From the NCBI RefSeq assembly GCF_015910445.1, contig NZ_CP048882.1:1302001-1366000 (forward strand): 64,000 nt of DNA, read 5' to 3'. Origin of the DNA: Streptomyces bathyalis (lineage in GTDB: Bacteria > Actinomycetota > Actinomycetes > Streptomycetales > Streptomycetaceae). Positions 38,239-45,909 of this stretch are shown here, piece after piece. Numbering within the stretch: the stretch's first letter is position 1; each line of letters starts with the position of its first letter. A model generated the notes under the pieces. That model ran no database searches, was not told the origin of the DNA, and saw nothing but the letters and a program-made list of their open reading frames with translations. The position numbers were made by a program, and so were the translations under genes.

Positions 38239-39516
38239 GTGACCGACGCCCGAGACACCGCATCAGCAAACCCCGCTAAGACCACGACCGAGGGCCAAGA
38301 CCCTGGTCAGGCGCCGGTCCCCCTGCTCGAGCCCCGCGAGGGCGTTCCACCCGTGACTGCCGACGAGGCGGGACTGGCCGAGATCGTCTCCGCGTTCGCC
38401 TCGGGCACCGGCCCCGTCGCCGTGGACGCCGAGCGGGCTTCCGGTTATCGCTACGGGCAGCGGGCCTATCTCGTGCAGCTGCGACGCGAAGGTGCGGGAA
38501 GCGCGCTGGTCGACCCGGTGGGCTGCCCGGACCTGTCGGCCCTGGGCTCCGTCCTGGCCGACTCGGAGTGGGTGCTGCACGCCGCCACCCAGGACCTGCC
38601 GTGCCTGCGTGAGATAGGCATGGTGCCCCGGAGGCTGTTCGACACCGAGCTCGCGGGACGCCTCGCCGGGTACGCACGGGTCGGGCTGGGCGCGATGGTG
38701 GAGAACCTGCTCGGATACTCGCTGGAGAAGGGCCACTCCGCCGTCGACTGGTCGACGCGTCCGCTCCCGGAGCCCTGGCTCCACTACGCGGCGCTGGACG
38801 TCGAGTTGCTGATCGACCTGCGGGACGCCCTGGAGGAGGAGCTGGAACAGCAGGGCAAGCTGGCCTGGGCGCGGGAGGAGTTCGAGACCATCGCCTCCGC
38901 ACCCCCGGCCCCGCCCCGCAAGGACCCGTGGAGGCGCACCTCCGGCATGCACAAGGTGCGGCGGCGGCGCCAGATGGCCGTCGTACGGGAGCTGTGGAAC
39001 GCCCGCGACAAGATCGCGCAGAAGCGGGACGTCTCGCCGGGCAAGGTCCTCTCCGACTCGGCGATCGTCGAGGCGGCGCTGGCGCTGCCCTCGGACGCGC
39101 GGGCCCTTTCCGCCCTGCCGGGCTTCGGGCACCGCATGGGCCGCAAGCAGCTCGAGCAGTGGCAGGCGGCGGTCGACAGGGCGAAGGCGCTGCCCGACTC
39201 GGCTCTTCCGCAGCAGAGCCAGACGCCCAACGGTCCGCCGCCGCCGCGTTCCTGGGCCGACAAGGACCCGGCGGCCGCCGCCCGGCTCGCGGCGGCGCGT
39301 GCGGCAGTGACGGCACGCGCGGAGGAGCTGGGCATGCCGCAGGAGAACCTGCTGACGCCCGACTCGGTCAGGCGGCTGTGCTGGCAGCCGCCCAGTGCGA
39401 GCACGATGCCCGAGGTCGTCTCGGCACTGCGGGCGCTCGGGGCCCGCGAGTGGCAGATCGAGCAGACGGCGTCGCTGCTGACCGAGGCGCTGGCCGAGCC
39501 GGCCCCGGCCGAGTAG
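38239..39516 (+). CDS. rnd: Ribonuclease D-like 3'-5' exonuclease
   Basis: 425-residue DEDD-family exoribonuclease involved in stable-RNA processing. Catalytic acids are visible: VAVDAERASGYRYG (Asp and Glu of Exo I), HAATQDLPCL (Exo II Asp) and WLHYAALDVELLIDL (Exo III Tyr and Asp). A HRDC domain follows (about 225-310, VVRELWNARDKIAQKRDVSPGK), then a C-terminal actinobacterial domain (about 340-420). It differs from E. coli RNase D mainly by that extra C-terminal part. The GTG at 38239 has no Shine-Dalgarno site; AGATAC at 38221-38226 could be a -10 for a leaderless or near-leaderless message. Confidence 0.9.
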   Translation: MTDARDTASANPAKTTTEGQDPGQAPVPLLEPREGVPPVTADEAGLAEIVSAFASGTGPVAVDAERASGYRYGQRAYLVQLRREGAGSALVDPVGCPDLSALGSVLADSEWVLHAATQDLPCLREIGMVPRRLFDTELAGRLAGYARVGLGAMVENLLGYSLEKGHSAVDWSTRPLPEPWLHYAALDVELLIDLRDALEEELEQQGKLAWAREEFETIASAPPAPPRKDPWRRTSGMHKVRRRRQMAVVRELWNARDKIAQKRDVSPGKVLSDSAIVEAALALPSDARALSALPGFGHRMGRKQLEQWQAAVDRAKALPDSALPQQSQTPNGPPPPRSWADKDPAAAARLAAARAAVTARAEELGMPQENLLTPDSVRRLCWQPPSASTMPEVVSALRALGAREWQIEQTASLLTEALAEPAPAE

Positions 39517-39565
39517 CGCGCCATGGCCGACATCGGCGGAGCGGTGCCCGCCCCGGTCCGGGCCC

Positions 39566-39886
39566 ATGAGTGAGCTCCTTCCGTATCTCGTGGTCGCCGC
39601 CGCCCTCGCGGCGGTCATCGGCTTCTTCGCATGGCTGGCGGCCGTCGTGCGCCGCCGGGGCATCGCGGGGGCAGCGGTGCGGGGCGCTCTGGCCGCGCAC
39701 GACGAGGCCTTCCATGTGACCGCGCACGACTCCGCGTACGAGATCCAGGCACAGGCGGAACGCAAGGTGCCGGTGCTTTCGCCGGGTGGCAGGGACGGTG
39801 GCGCGGGGCGGCGGCCGGTCGTACCGCGACCGCGCACACGGCGGCGGAGGTTGCGCTTCCGGAAGCGCCGGCCGGGCCGCCGCTGA
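39566..39886 (+). CDS. Small single-pass membrane protein
   Basis: 106 residues: one N-terminal hydrophobic helix (LLPYLVVAAALAAVIGFFAWLAAVV, residues 4-28), then a basic RRRG stop-transfer signal, a polar stretch and a very basic C-terminal tail (RPRTRRRRLRFRKRRPGRR) that may bind RNA, DNA or phospholipid. Nothing identifies a function. It follows ribonuclease D by 50 bp on the same strand and could be cotranscribed. No good ribosome site precedes the ATG, so the gene is only moderately supported; codon bias and the membrane signature favour it. Confidence 0.55.
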   Translation: MSELLPYLVVAAALAAVIGFFAWLAAVVRRRGIAGAAVRGALAAHDEAFHVTAHDSAYEIQAQAERKVPVLSPGGRDGGAGRRPVVPRPRTRRRRLRFRKRRPGRR

Positions 39887-39984
39887 CCGGCCGTCCGCCC
39901 GCGTTGCGAGTGTGGTCCAGGGGCCGTGGGACACGCCTGTGGCGCGGCCGCGGTGTGACGTGTACCCCTCCCTGGGAACGGCCC

Positions 39985-40022
39985 TTGCTCCTCAGTTACC
40001 CACGGGTAGCATGACCCGTGGG
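39985..40022 (+). promoter_or_regulatory. fadAB promoter with overlapping operator
   Basis: TTGCTC (39985-39990), 16 bp, TAGCAT (40007-40012) form a promoter. A perfect inverted repeat CCCACGGGT-AGCATG-ACCCGTGGG (39999-40007 and 40014-40022) covers the -10 element, and TACCC-AC-GGGTA is itself a smaller palindrome. This is a typical position for an acyl-CoA-responsive TetR-type repressor. Confidence 0.75.
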
Positions 40023-40068
40023 AAGCGCGCCGCACGGCGTAACTGCACCGCACTGGAGGAGAGCCAAA

Positions 40069-41289
40069 GTGCCTCGTACCGCTAGGGACGTCGTCTTCGT
40101 CGACGGCGTCCGCACACCGTTCGGCAAGGCGGGCCCCAAGGGCATCTATCACGAGACCAGGGCAGATGACCTGGTCGTCAAGTGCATCCGCGAACTGCTG
40201 CGCCGTAACCCGGACCTGCCGCCCGAGCGCATCGACGAGGTGGCCATCGCCGCCACCACGCAGATCGGCGACCAGGGCCTGACCCTGGGCCGCACGGCGG
40301 GGATCCTCGCCGGACTCCCCAACACCGTCCCCGGCTACTCCATCGACCGCATGTGTGCGGGTGCGATGACGGCGGTGACGAGCACCGCCGGTTCCGTCTC
40401 CTTCGGCGCCTACGACGTCGTCGTGGCGGGCGGTGTCGAGCACATGGGGCGTCACCCGATGGGCGAGGGCGTCGACCCCAACCCGCGCTTCGTATCGGAG
40501 AAACTGGTCGACCAGTCCGCCCTGTTCATGGGCATGACGGCGGAGAACCTGCACGACCGCTTCCCCCACCTGACCAAGCAGCGCGCCGACGAGTACGCGG
40601 TGCGCAGCCAGGAGAAGGCCGCCAAGGCCTACGCGAACGGCAAGATCCAGCAGGACCTCGTGCCGATCTCGGTCCGCCGCACCAACGAGGAGGGCGGGGA
40701 GACCGGCTGGGGCCTGGCCACGCAGGACGAGCCGATGCGTCCGGGCACCACGCTGGAGAGCCTCGCAGGGCTGAAGACCCCCTTCCGCGCGCACGGCCGC
40801 GTCACCCCGGGCAACGCCGCCGGTCTCAACGACGGTGCGACCGCCTCGCTCATCGCCGCCGAGGACTTCGCGCAGGAGATGGACCTGCCGGTCAGGATGC
40901 GGCTCGTCAGCTACGCGTTCGCCGGTGTCGAGCCGGAGGTCATGGGCGTCGGGCCCGTGCCCTCCACGCAGAAGGCGCTCGCGAAGGCCGGGCTGTCGAT
41001 CGACGACATCGGCCTCTTCGAGGTCAACGAGGCCTTCGCCGTGCAGGTGCTGGCGCTGCTGGACCACTACGGCATCGCCGACGACGACCCGCGGGTCAAC
41101 CAGTACGGCGGAGCCATCGCCTACGGGCACCCGCTGGCGTCCTCCGGCGTCCGCCTGATGACGCAGCTGGCGCGGCAGTTCGAGGAGCAGCCGCACGTGC
41201 GCTACGGGCTGACGACGATGTGTGTCGGATTCGGCATGGGTGGAACCGTCATCTGGGAGAACCCGCACCACAAGGGGGCAGGCAAGTGA
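40069..41289 (+). CDS. fadA: Acetyl-CoA acyltransferase (3-ketoacyl-CoA thiolase) FadA
   Basis: 406-residue thiolase performing the last step of fatty-acid beta-oxidation. Active-site elements: nucleophilic Cys in YSIDRMCAGAMTAV (about residue 94), NEAFAVQVLA, catalytic His in AYGHPLASSG and second Cys in LTTMCVGFGMGG. GTG 40069 with GGAGGAGAG 8 nt upstream. First gene of the fadA-fadB operon, 73 bp ahead of fadB, driven by the operator-containing promoter at 39985-40022. Likely forms the alpha2-beta2 trifunctional complex with FadB. Confidence 0.95.
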   Translation: MPRTARDVVFVDGVRTPFGKAGPKGIYHETRADDLVVKCIRELLRRNPDLPPERIDEVAIAATTQIGDQGLTLGRTAGILAGLPNTVPGYSIDRMCAGAMTAVTSTAGSVSFGAYDVVVAGGVEHMGRHPMGEGVDPNPRFVSEKLVDQSALFMGMTAENLHDRFPHLTKQRADEYAVRSQEKAAKAYANGKIQQDLVPISVRRTNEEGGETGWGLATQDEPMRPGTTLESLAGLKTPFRAHGRVTPGNAAGLNDGATASLIAAEDFAQEMDLPVRMRLVSYAFAGVEPEVMGVGPVPSTQKALAKAGLSIDDIGLFEVNEAFAVQVLALLDHYGIADDDPRVNQYGGAIAYGHPLASSGVRLMTQLARQFEEQPHVRYGLTTMCVGFGMGGTVIWENPHHKGAGK

Positions 41290-41306
41290 GCGAGCGCAGC
41301 GAGCGA
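41288..41306. repeat. GAGCGAGCGCAGCGAGCGA element in the fadA-fadB gap
   Basis: A 19-base GC-skewed repeat made of GAGCGA/CAGCGA units starting in the fadA stop codon; an imperfect echo (GAGCACAGCGAGGGAGCGG) precedes fadB and supplies its ribosome site. I recall the same string in intergenic spots of many actinobacterial genomes. Confidence 0.55.
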
Positions 41307-41362
41307 ACAATGAAGAGGGGCAGCACGTGCGCATGCACGACCGAGCACAGCGAGGGAGCGGC

Positions 41363-43495
41363 ATGAGCACCAACACCGCCGAGTTGCTGAAGGGCGCGGC
41401 CGAACTGTTCCCGGACGAGGTCGTCACGCAGGCGCATGTGCGTCACCTCGACCTGCCGGGCGGCGCGGGCCGCTTCGCACTCATCACGCTGGACAACGGC
41501 TTCGACCACACCAAGCCGACGACGTTCGGGCCGGCTTCGCTGGCCAACCTCGACGCCGCGATCGACGAGGTGGAGAAGGAGGCGAAGGCGGGCGAGATCG
41601 TCGGTGCCGGCATCACCGGCAAGCCGTTCATCTTCGCCGTCGGCGCCGACCTCAAGGGCGTCGAGCTGCTCAAGGAGCACAAGGACGCCCTCGCCATCGG
41701 CCAGGGCGGCCACGCGGTCTTCCGGCGGCTGGCCGACCTCGGTGTGCCGACCTTCGCGTACTACAACGGCGCCGCGATGGGCGGCGGCGTCGAGGTCGGG
41801 CTGCACTGCAACTACCGCACCGTCTCGCAGGCCGTGCCCGCGTTCGGGCTGCCGGAGGTCTTCCTCGGGCTGGTGCCGGGCTGGGGCGGCTGTGCGCTGC
41901 TGCCGAACCTCATCGGTGCCGACCGCGCGGTCTCGGTCATCATCGAGAACTCCCTGAACCAGAACAAGCAGCTCAAGGGCCCGCAGGTCTACGAACTGGG
42001 CATCGCCGACGCCCTGTTCGAGGGCGCGGACTTCCTCGAGCAGTCGCTGCGCTGGACCGCGGCCGTCCTCAAGGGCGAGATCGAGGTCGTGCGCGCCGAG
42101 ATCGACCGCGACGAGGCGTGGGACCAGGCCGTGGCACGCGGCAAGCAGATCGCCGACGACAAGGTGCACGGCGCCGCCCCGGCCGCCTACCGCGCGCTCG
42201 ACATCATCGCCGCGGCCAAGAGCGGCGACCTGCGTGCGGGATTCGACGCCGAGGACAAGGCGCTGGCCGACCTGATCATGGGCGGTGAACTGCGCAGCGG
42301 CATCTACGCGTTCAACCTCGTGCAGAAGCGCGCGAAGCGGCCGGCTGGTGCTCCGGACAAGTCCCTCGCACGTCCGGTCACCAAGGTCGGCATCGTGGGA
42401 GCCGGACTCATGGCCTCGCAGCTGGCGATGCTCTTCGCCCGCCGTCTGGAGGTGCCGGTCGTGCTGACCGACATCGACCAGGAGCGGGTGGACAAGGGAG
42501 TGGCCTACGTCCACGAGGAGATCGACAAGCTGCTCCTGAAGGGCCGCGTCAACCAGGACAAGGCCAACCGGCTGAAGGCGCTGGTGACCGGGTCGCTGGA
42601 CAAGGCTGCCGCCTTCTCCGACGCGGACTTCGTCATCGAGGCCGTCTTCGAGGAGATGGGTCTCAAGCAGAAGATCTTCGCCGAGGTGGAGGCGGCCGTG
42701 CCGGAGCACGCCATCCTCGCCACCAACACCTCGTCGCTGTCGGTCACGGAGATGGCCTCGAAGCTCAAGCACCCCGAGCGTGTGGTCGGTTTCCACTTCT
42801 TCAACCCGGTCGCCATCCTCCCGCTGCTGGAGATCGTACGGGCGGAGCGCACGGACGACGCCTCGCTGGCGACGGCCTTCTCCGTGGCCAAGTCGCTGAA
42901 GAAGACGGCAGTTCTGGTCAAGGACGCACCGGCCTTCGTCGTCAACCGTGTCCTGACCCGGTTCCTCGGCGAGGTGCTGCGTTCCATCGACGAGGGCACC
43001 CCCGTCGACGTCGCCGACCGCGCGCTGGCGCCGCTGGGGCTGCCGATGTCGCCGATCGTGCTGCTGGAGCTGGTCGGTCCGGCCGTCGCCCATCACGTCT
43101 CGGGCACGCTGAACGCGGCGTTCCCCGACCGCTTCGGCGTCTCGGAGAACCTCGGGCGCGTCGTCGACGCGGGCAAGCGCAACCTCTACGTCCCCGGCGC
43201 CGCGAAGCCGGAACTGGACCCGGAGGTCGAGGCGCTCTTCCAGACGGGCGACGTGGTGCTCACCGAGGAACAGGTGCGGGAGCGGGCGCTGGACGCCATC
43301 GCGCAGGAGGTCCGCCTCATGCTCGACGAGGGCGTCGTCGCCGAGGCACAGGACATCGACCTGTGCCTGATCACCGGCGCGGGCTGGCCCTTCCACCTGG
43401 GCGGCATCACGCCGTACCTGGACCGTGAGGGCGTCAGCGAACGGGCCACCGGGCGCCGCTTCCTGGAGCCGGGAGTCGCCAGCGTCCCCGCCTGA
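41363..43495 (+). CDS. fadB: Fatty-acid oxidation multifunctional enzyme FadB (enoyl-CoA hydratase/3-hydroxyacyl-CoA dehydrogenase)
   Basis: 710 residues in two parts. Residues 1-310 are an enoyl-CoA hydratase/isomerase domain (FIFAVGADLKG, NGAAMGGGVEVGLHCNYRT, FGLPEVFLGLVPGWGG with the catalytic Glu). Residues about 345-650 are the NAD-dependent 3-hydroxyacyl-CoA dehydrogenase: VGIVGAGLMASQLAMLFARR Rossmann motif, FVIEAVFEEMGLKQ, GFHFFNPVAILPLLEIV with the catalytic His, and PAFVVNRVLTRFLGE. ATG 41363 has GAGGGAG 5 nt upstream. Paired with fadA. Slightly shorter than E. coli FadB (about 729), as usual for actinobacterial forms. Confidence 0.95.
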   Translation: MSTNTAELLKGAAELFPDEVVTQAHVRHLDLPGGAGRFALITLDNGFDHTKPTTFGPASLANLDAAIDEVEKEAKAGEIVGAGITGKPFIFAVGADLKGVELLKEHKDALAIGQGGHAVFRRLADLGVPTFAYYNGAAMGGGVEVGLHCNYRTVSQAVPAFGLPEVFLGLVPGWGGCALLPNLIGADRAVSVIIENSLNQNKQLKGPQVYELGIADALFEGADFLEQSLRWTAAVLKGEIEVVRAEIDRDEAWDQAVARGKQIADDKVHGAAPAAYRALDIIAAAKSGDLRAGFDAEDKALADLIMGGELRSGIYAFNLVQKRAKRPAGAPDKSLARPVTKVGIVGAGLMASQLAMLFARRLEVPVVLTDIDQERVDKGVAYVHEEIDKLLLKGRVNQDKANRLKALVTGSLDKAAAFSDADFVIEAVFEEMGLKQKIFAEVEAAVPEHAILATNTSSLSVTEMASKLKHPERVVGFHFFNPVAILPLLEIVRAERTDDASLATAFSVAKSLKKTAVLVKDAPAFVVNRVLTRFLGEVLRSIDEGTPVDVADRALAPLGLPMSPIVLLELVGPAVAHHVSGTLNAAFPDRFGVSENLGRVVDAGKRNLYVPGAAKPELDPEVEALFQTGDVVLTEEQVRERALDAIAQEVRLMLDEGVVAEAQDIDLCLITGAGWPFHLGGITPYLDREGVSERATGRRFLEPGVASVPA

Positions 43496-43515
43496 CCAGG
43501 CAGACGAAAGAACCG

Positions 43516-43558
43516 GAACGGCGCCCGTCCGCAACGCACTTGCGGGCGGGCGCCGTTC
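43516..43558. terminator. Bidirectional hairpin after fadB
   Basis: GAACGGCGCCCG then CCGCAA pairs with TTGCGG then CGGGCGCCGTTC around the loop CGCAC, with one wobble position. It sits between the convergent fadB and FMN-binding genes. Confidence 0.85.
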
Positions 43559-43642
43559 GCCGTCGCGGGCCGCGCCACCCGCGCTACGGCGAAGGAGAAG
43601 GAGACGGAGAGAGCGCGAGGGGGTTGGGGCTCCGGACAGGCC

Positions 43643-44113
43643 TCAGACCAGCCACTTCCCATCGCGCATCAAGGTCCGTCCTGTCATCTCCGCGACCGTC
43701 CCCCACGCCTGCAGCACCTGCGGGACGACCCGGAAGAACATGTACGACGGGTGGCTCTCGCGGGGGTCCCAGCCGTCCTTGGCCGCGAAGGCGTCACCCA
43801 CCTCGGCCGGAAGCTCGTCGCGGGTCAGCATGCGCGCGGTGCCGTGGACCAGGACGACGTCCCGTGTATGGCCGAGACTGAGCCGGACCCGGCCTGAGGC
43901 GCACATGTTGCGTCCGGTCGGATTGGTCTCCCGGGTGGAGAGCCACACCGCCTCGCCGTCCCACCAGAAGGCCAGCGGGACGAGGCACGGTTCGCCGGTG
44001 GCGTCGGCCGTGGCAGCCCACAGGTCGTTGTCCTTCGCCAGTCGTTCGAGCGCTTCGCGCTTGCGCCGCTGCGGGCTGCGGGGTCCGGTGGAGGGAGAGT
44101 CGGGTGCCGTCAT
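43643..44113 (-). CDS. Pyridoxamine 5'-phosphate oxidase-like flavin-binding protein
   Basis: 156-residue split-barrel protein of the PNPOx-like/F420 or FMN-binding superfamily. The barrel strands are visible in DLWAATADATGEPCLVPLAFWWDGEAVWLS, NMCASGRVRLSLGHTRDVVLVHGTARML, and the C-terminal SYMFFRVVPQVLQAWGT. Actinobacterial relatives bind F420 or FMN and reduce or degrade small molecules; cofactor and substrate cannot be decided. ATG 44113. Its neighbours are fadB (convergent) and a GT39-like gene upstream on the same strand, 124 bp away. Confidence 0.8.
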   Translation of the reverse strand: MTAPDSPSTGPRSPQRRKREALERLAKDNDLWAATADATGEPCLVPLAFWWDGEAVWLSTRETNPTGRNMCASGRVRLSLGHTRDVVLVHGTARMLTRDELPAEVGDAFAAKDGWDPRESHPSYMFFRVVPQVLQAWGTVAEMTGRTLMRDGKWLV

Positions 44114-44237
44114 GCGGGGAGGTTATGACGGCGGGCACCCGGCCACATCCGGCGTCGGATCTACGTCGCAAGGCGGACACTCGCCTCGTAGCGGACCAGA
44201 TGGCCGCCAGGCACCCCGAAGGGACCCGCGTCCGCGC

Positions 44238-45761
44238 TCAACCGGCCGCGGCGGCTGAACGGACGTACAGGACCGCGCCGTCGACCGTTCCCACCCGCTC
44301 GTACTGAAGGGCAACGTAGGACCGCAGCGTCGGCGTGCGCGGCAGCGCGTACGGCTTCCCGCGGGAGTCGTCGACGATCAACGCCGGTGGCCTGCTTCGC
44401 AGTTCACGCCGGAGGTGCGGCCAGGCCCCCTCCATCGCATACCGCTCCCCCACGCGCGCGCCGGTGCGTCCGCCGCTGAAGTTGGTGAGGAAGCCGGCGG
44501 TGAGATAGCGGGAGGCGGGGGTGCGTCCGGCGAACCAGTAGCCCTCCGGGTGCATGCCCCACAGCAGCACACGATCGGTCGGCGCGGTCAGTCCGCGGAC
44601 CTCGGCGGCCAGCCGCTGCTGGTGGGCGAGTTCGCCGCGCGGGAAGAGGAACAGCCCCCAGGCGAGGAAGCCCGCGGCGATGAGGGCATTGACGGCGAGC
44701 AGGGTGATCAGCGGGCGCACGGTGAGGTGTTGCAGGGCTGCGGCCGCCAACAGGGCCAGCCCGGGGGTGAGTTGGAGGAAGTAGTGGCCGAAGAACTGGA
44801 AACCCGCGGTCACCGCCACCGCCGAGGCCGCCACCCACACCCACACGTCTGAAGTCCTGCCCGGCATGCGGCCGGATCGTGACGCATGGAGCACCGCGAG
44901 CAGCATGGGCAGGCAACCCGCCAGCAGAAGGCCGCAGTTGGCGAGGGCGCGCATGAGCGCGTAGCCCACCGAGCCGTCCGCCGAGAGGTAGCTCTGTGAG
45001 CCGGTGGCCATCCAGAAGACGAAGCGTGCCGGCCCGTACAGGAGCGCCGCCGCCAGTACCGGAAGTGCCGTACTTGTGGACAGCCGCACCAGGGGCCACC
45101 AGCCGGCTCGTGCCGACCACAGCAGCCACAGCACAGGCAGCAGCACGGCGCCGCCGGTCTGCTTGGTGAGCACCGCTCCCGCGACCGCGAGGCCCGCCCA
45201 CGTCCAACGCCCGCGGTCCGCGCACCACATGGCGAGAACCGTCCACGGAAGCATGAAGACCTCGAACGTGGCCGCCTGGGTGTCCTCGGGGACGAGGGCG
45301 ACGGACGTGAGGACGTAGCAGACGCCCGCGAGACGTCCCGCACGGTCACCCCAGCGGCGGCGCGCGAGGGAGGCGAGCAGCACCGCACCGGCCAGCACGG
45401 CGAGTACCGCGGCCACCCTCAGCGGCCACAGTGAACGGTCGCCGAAGAGCGCGAACGCACCCCGGTACAGCCAGGGCAGCAGCGGCGGCTTGCGGTCCAC
45501 TACGGTCTCGTAGAGCGTTCCGCCGGCCGCCAACTGACGTGCCTGCGTGGCGAGATAACCCTCGTCGGGATTCCACAGCGGCCGCGCGAAGGACGGCAGC
45601 CGGGTCACCGCGGTCAGCAGCGCCAGCAAGGGCAGCAGGCGCGCCCAGAATTGCCGCCGGCCCCCTCCCTGGACGCCGGCAGGGACCGCGCGGCCGGTGG
45701 GAGCGTGAGCGCCGTCCCCGGGTCCGGGCACCCTGGTCGTGGTCGTGGTCGAGGGCGGCAT
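44238..45761 (-). CDS. GT39-like membrane glycosyltransferase (GT-C fold)
   Basis: 507-residue polytopic membrane protein with about 10-11 helices, beginning LLPLLALLTAVTRLPSFARP after a polar, Thr/Pro/Gly-rich tail of about 40 residues. The first extracytoplasmic loop has the GT-C catalytic-type acid motif RPLWNPDEGYLATQARQL, followed by DRKPPLLPWLYRGAF, as in dolichyl-phosphate-mannose-protein mannosyltransferase and ArnT-like enzymes. The C-terminal soluble part is about 120 residues. It would transfer a sugar from a polyprenyl-phosphate donor to an external acceptor; neither is known. ATG 45761 is chosen; a GTG at 45785 is possible. Confidence 0.8.
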   Translation of the reverse strand: MPPSTTTTTRVPGPGDGAHAPTGRAVPAGVQGGGRRQFWARLLPLLALLTAVTRLPSFARPLWNPDEGYLATQARQLAAGGTLYETVVDRKPPLLPWLYRGAFALFGDRSLWPLRVAAVLAVLAGAVLLASLARRRWGDRAGRLAGVCYVLTSVALVPEDTQAATFEVFMLPWTVLAMWCADRGRWTWAGLAVAGAVLTKQTGGAVLLPVLWLLWSARAGWWPLVRLSTSTALPVLAAALLYGPARFVFWMATGSQSYLSADGSVGYALMRALANCGLLLAGCLPMLLAVLHASRSGRMPGRTSDVWVWVAASAVAVTAGFQFFGHYFLQLTPGLALLAAAALQHLTVRPLITLLAVNALIAAGFLAWGLFLFPRGELAHQQRLAAEVRGLTAPTDRVLLWGMHPEGYWFAGRTPASRYLTAGFLTNFSGGRTGARVGERYAMEGAWPHLRRELRSRPPALIVDDSRGKPYALPRTPTLRSYVALQYERVGTVDGAVLYVRSAAAAG

Positions 45762-45799
45762 GGCACCAAAGCTAGCGGGACGCACGGAACGTGCATGCG

Positions 45800-45842
45800 G
45801 CAGGGCCGGACCAGAACCCTGAGAGGTCCGGTCCGTCCCTGC
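45800..45842 (-). terminator. Hairpin terminator after dxs
   Basis: GCAGGG-CCGGACC pairs with GGTCCGG-...-CCCTGC (a few unpaired bases on the 3' side) around a 12-nt loop, 68 bp past the dxs stop on the minus strand. Confidence 0.65.
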
Positions 45843-45909
45843 CGGCCGTCTGATCGCCCTTCCGCCGCCCGCCCTGGCCGGCTGCCTGCGAACGGCGGTC
45901 GTGCGCGCG

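Noticed and set aside
38263..41427. A 1054-codon minus-strand open frame opposite ribonuclease D and fadA
   Set aside because: No family resemblance; it is the antisense of two well-supported genes.
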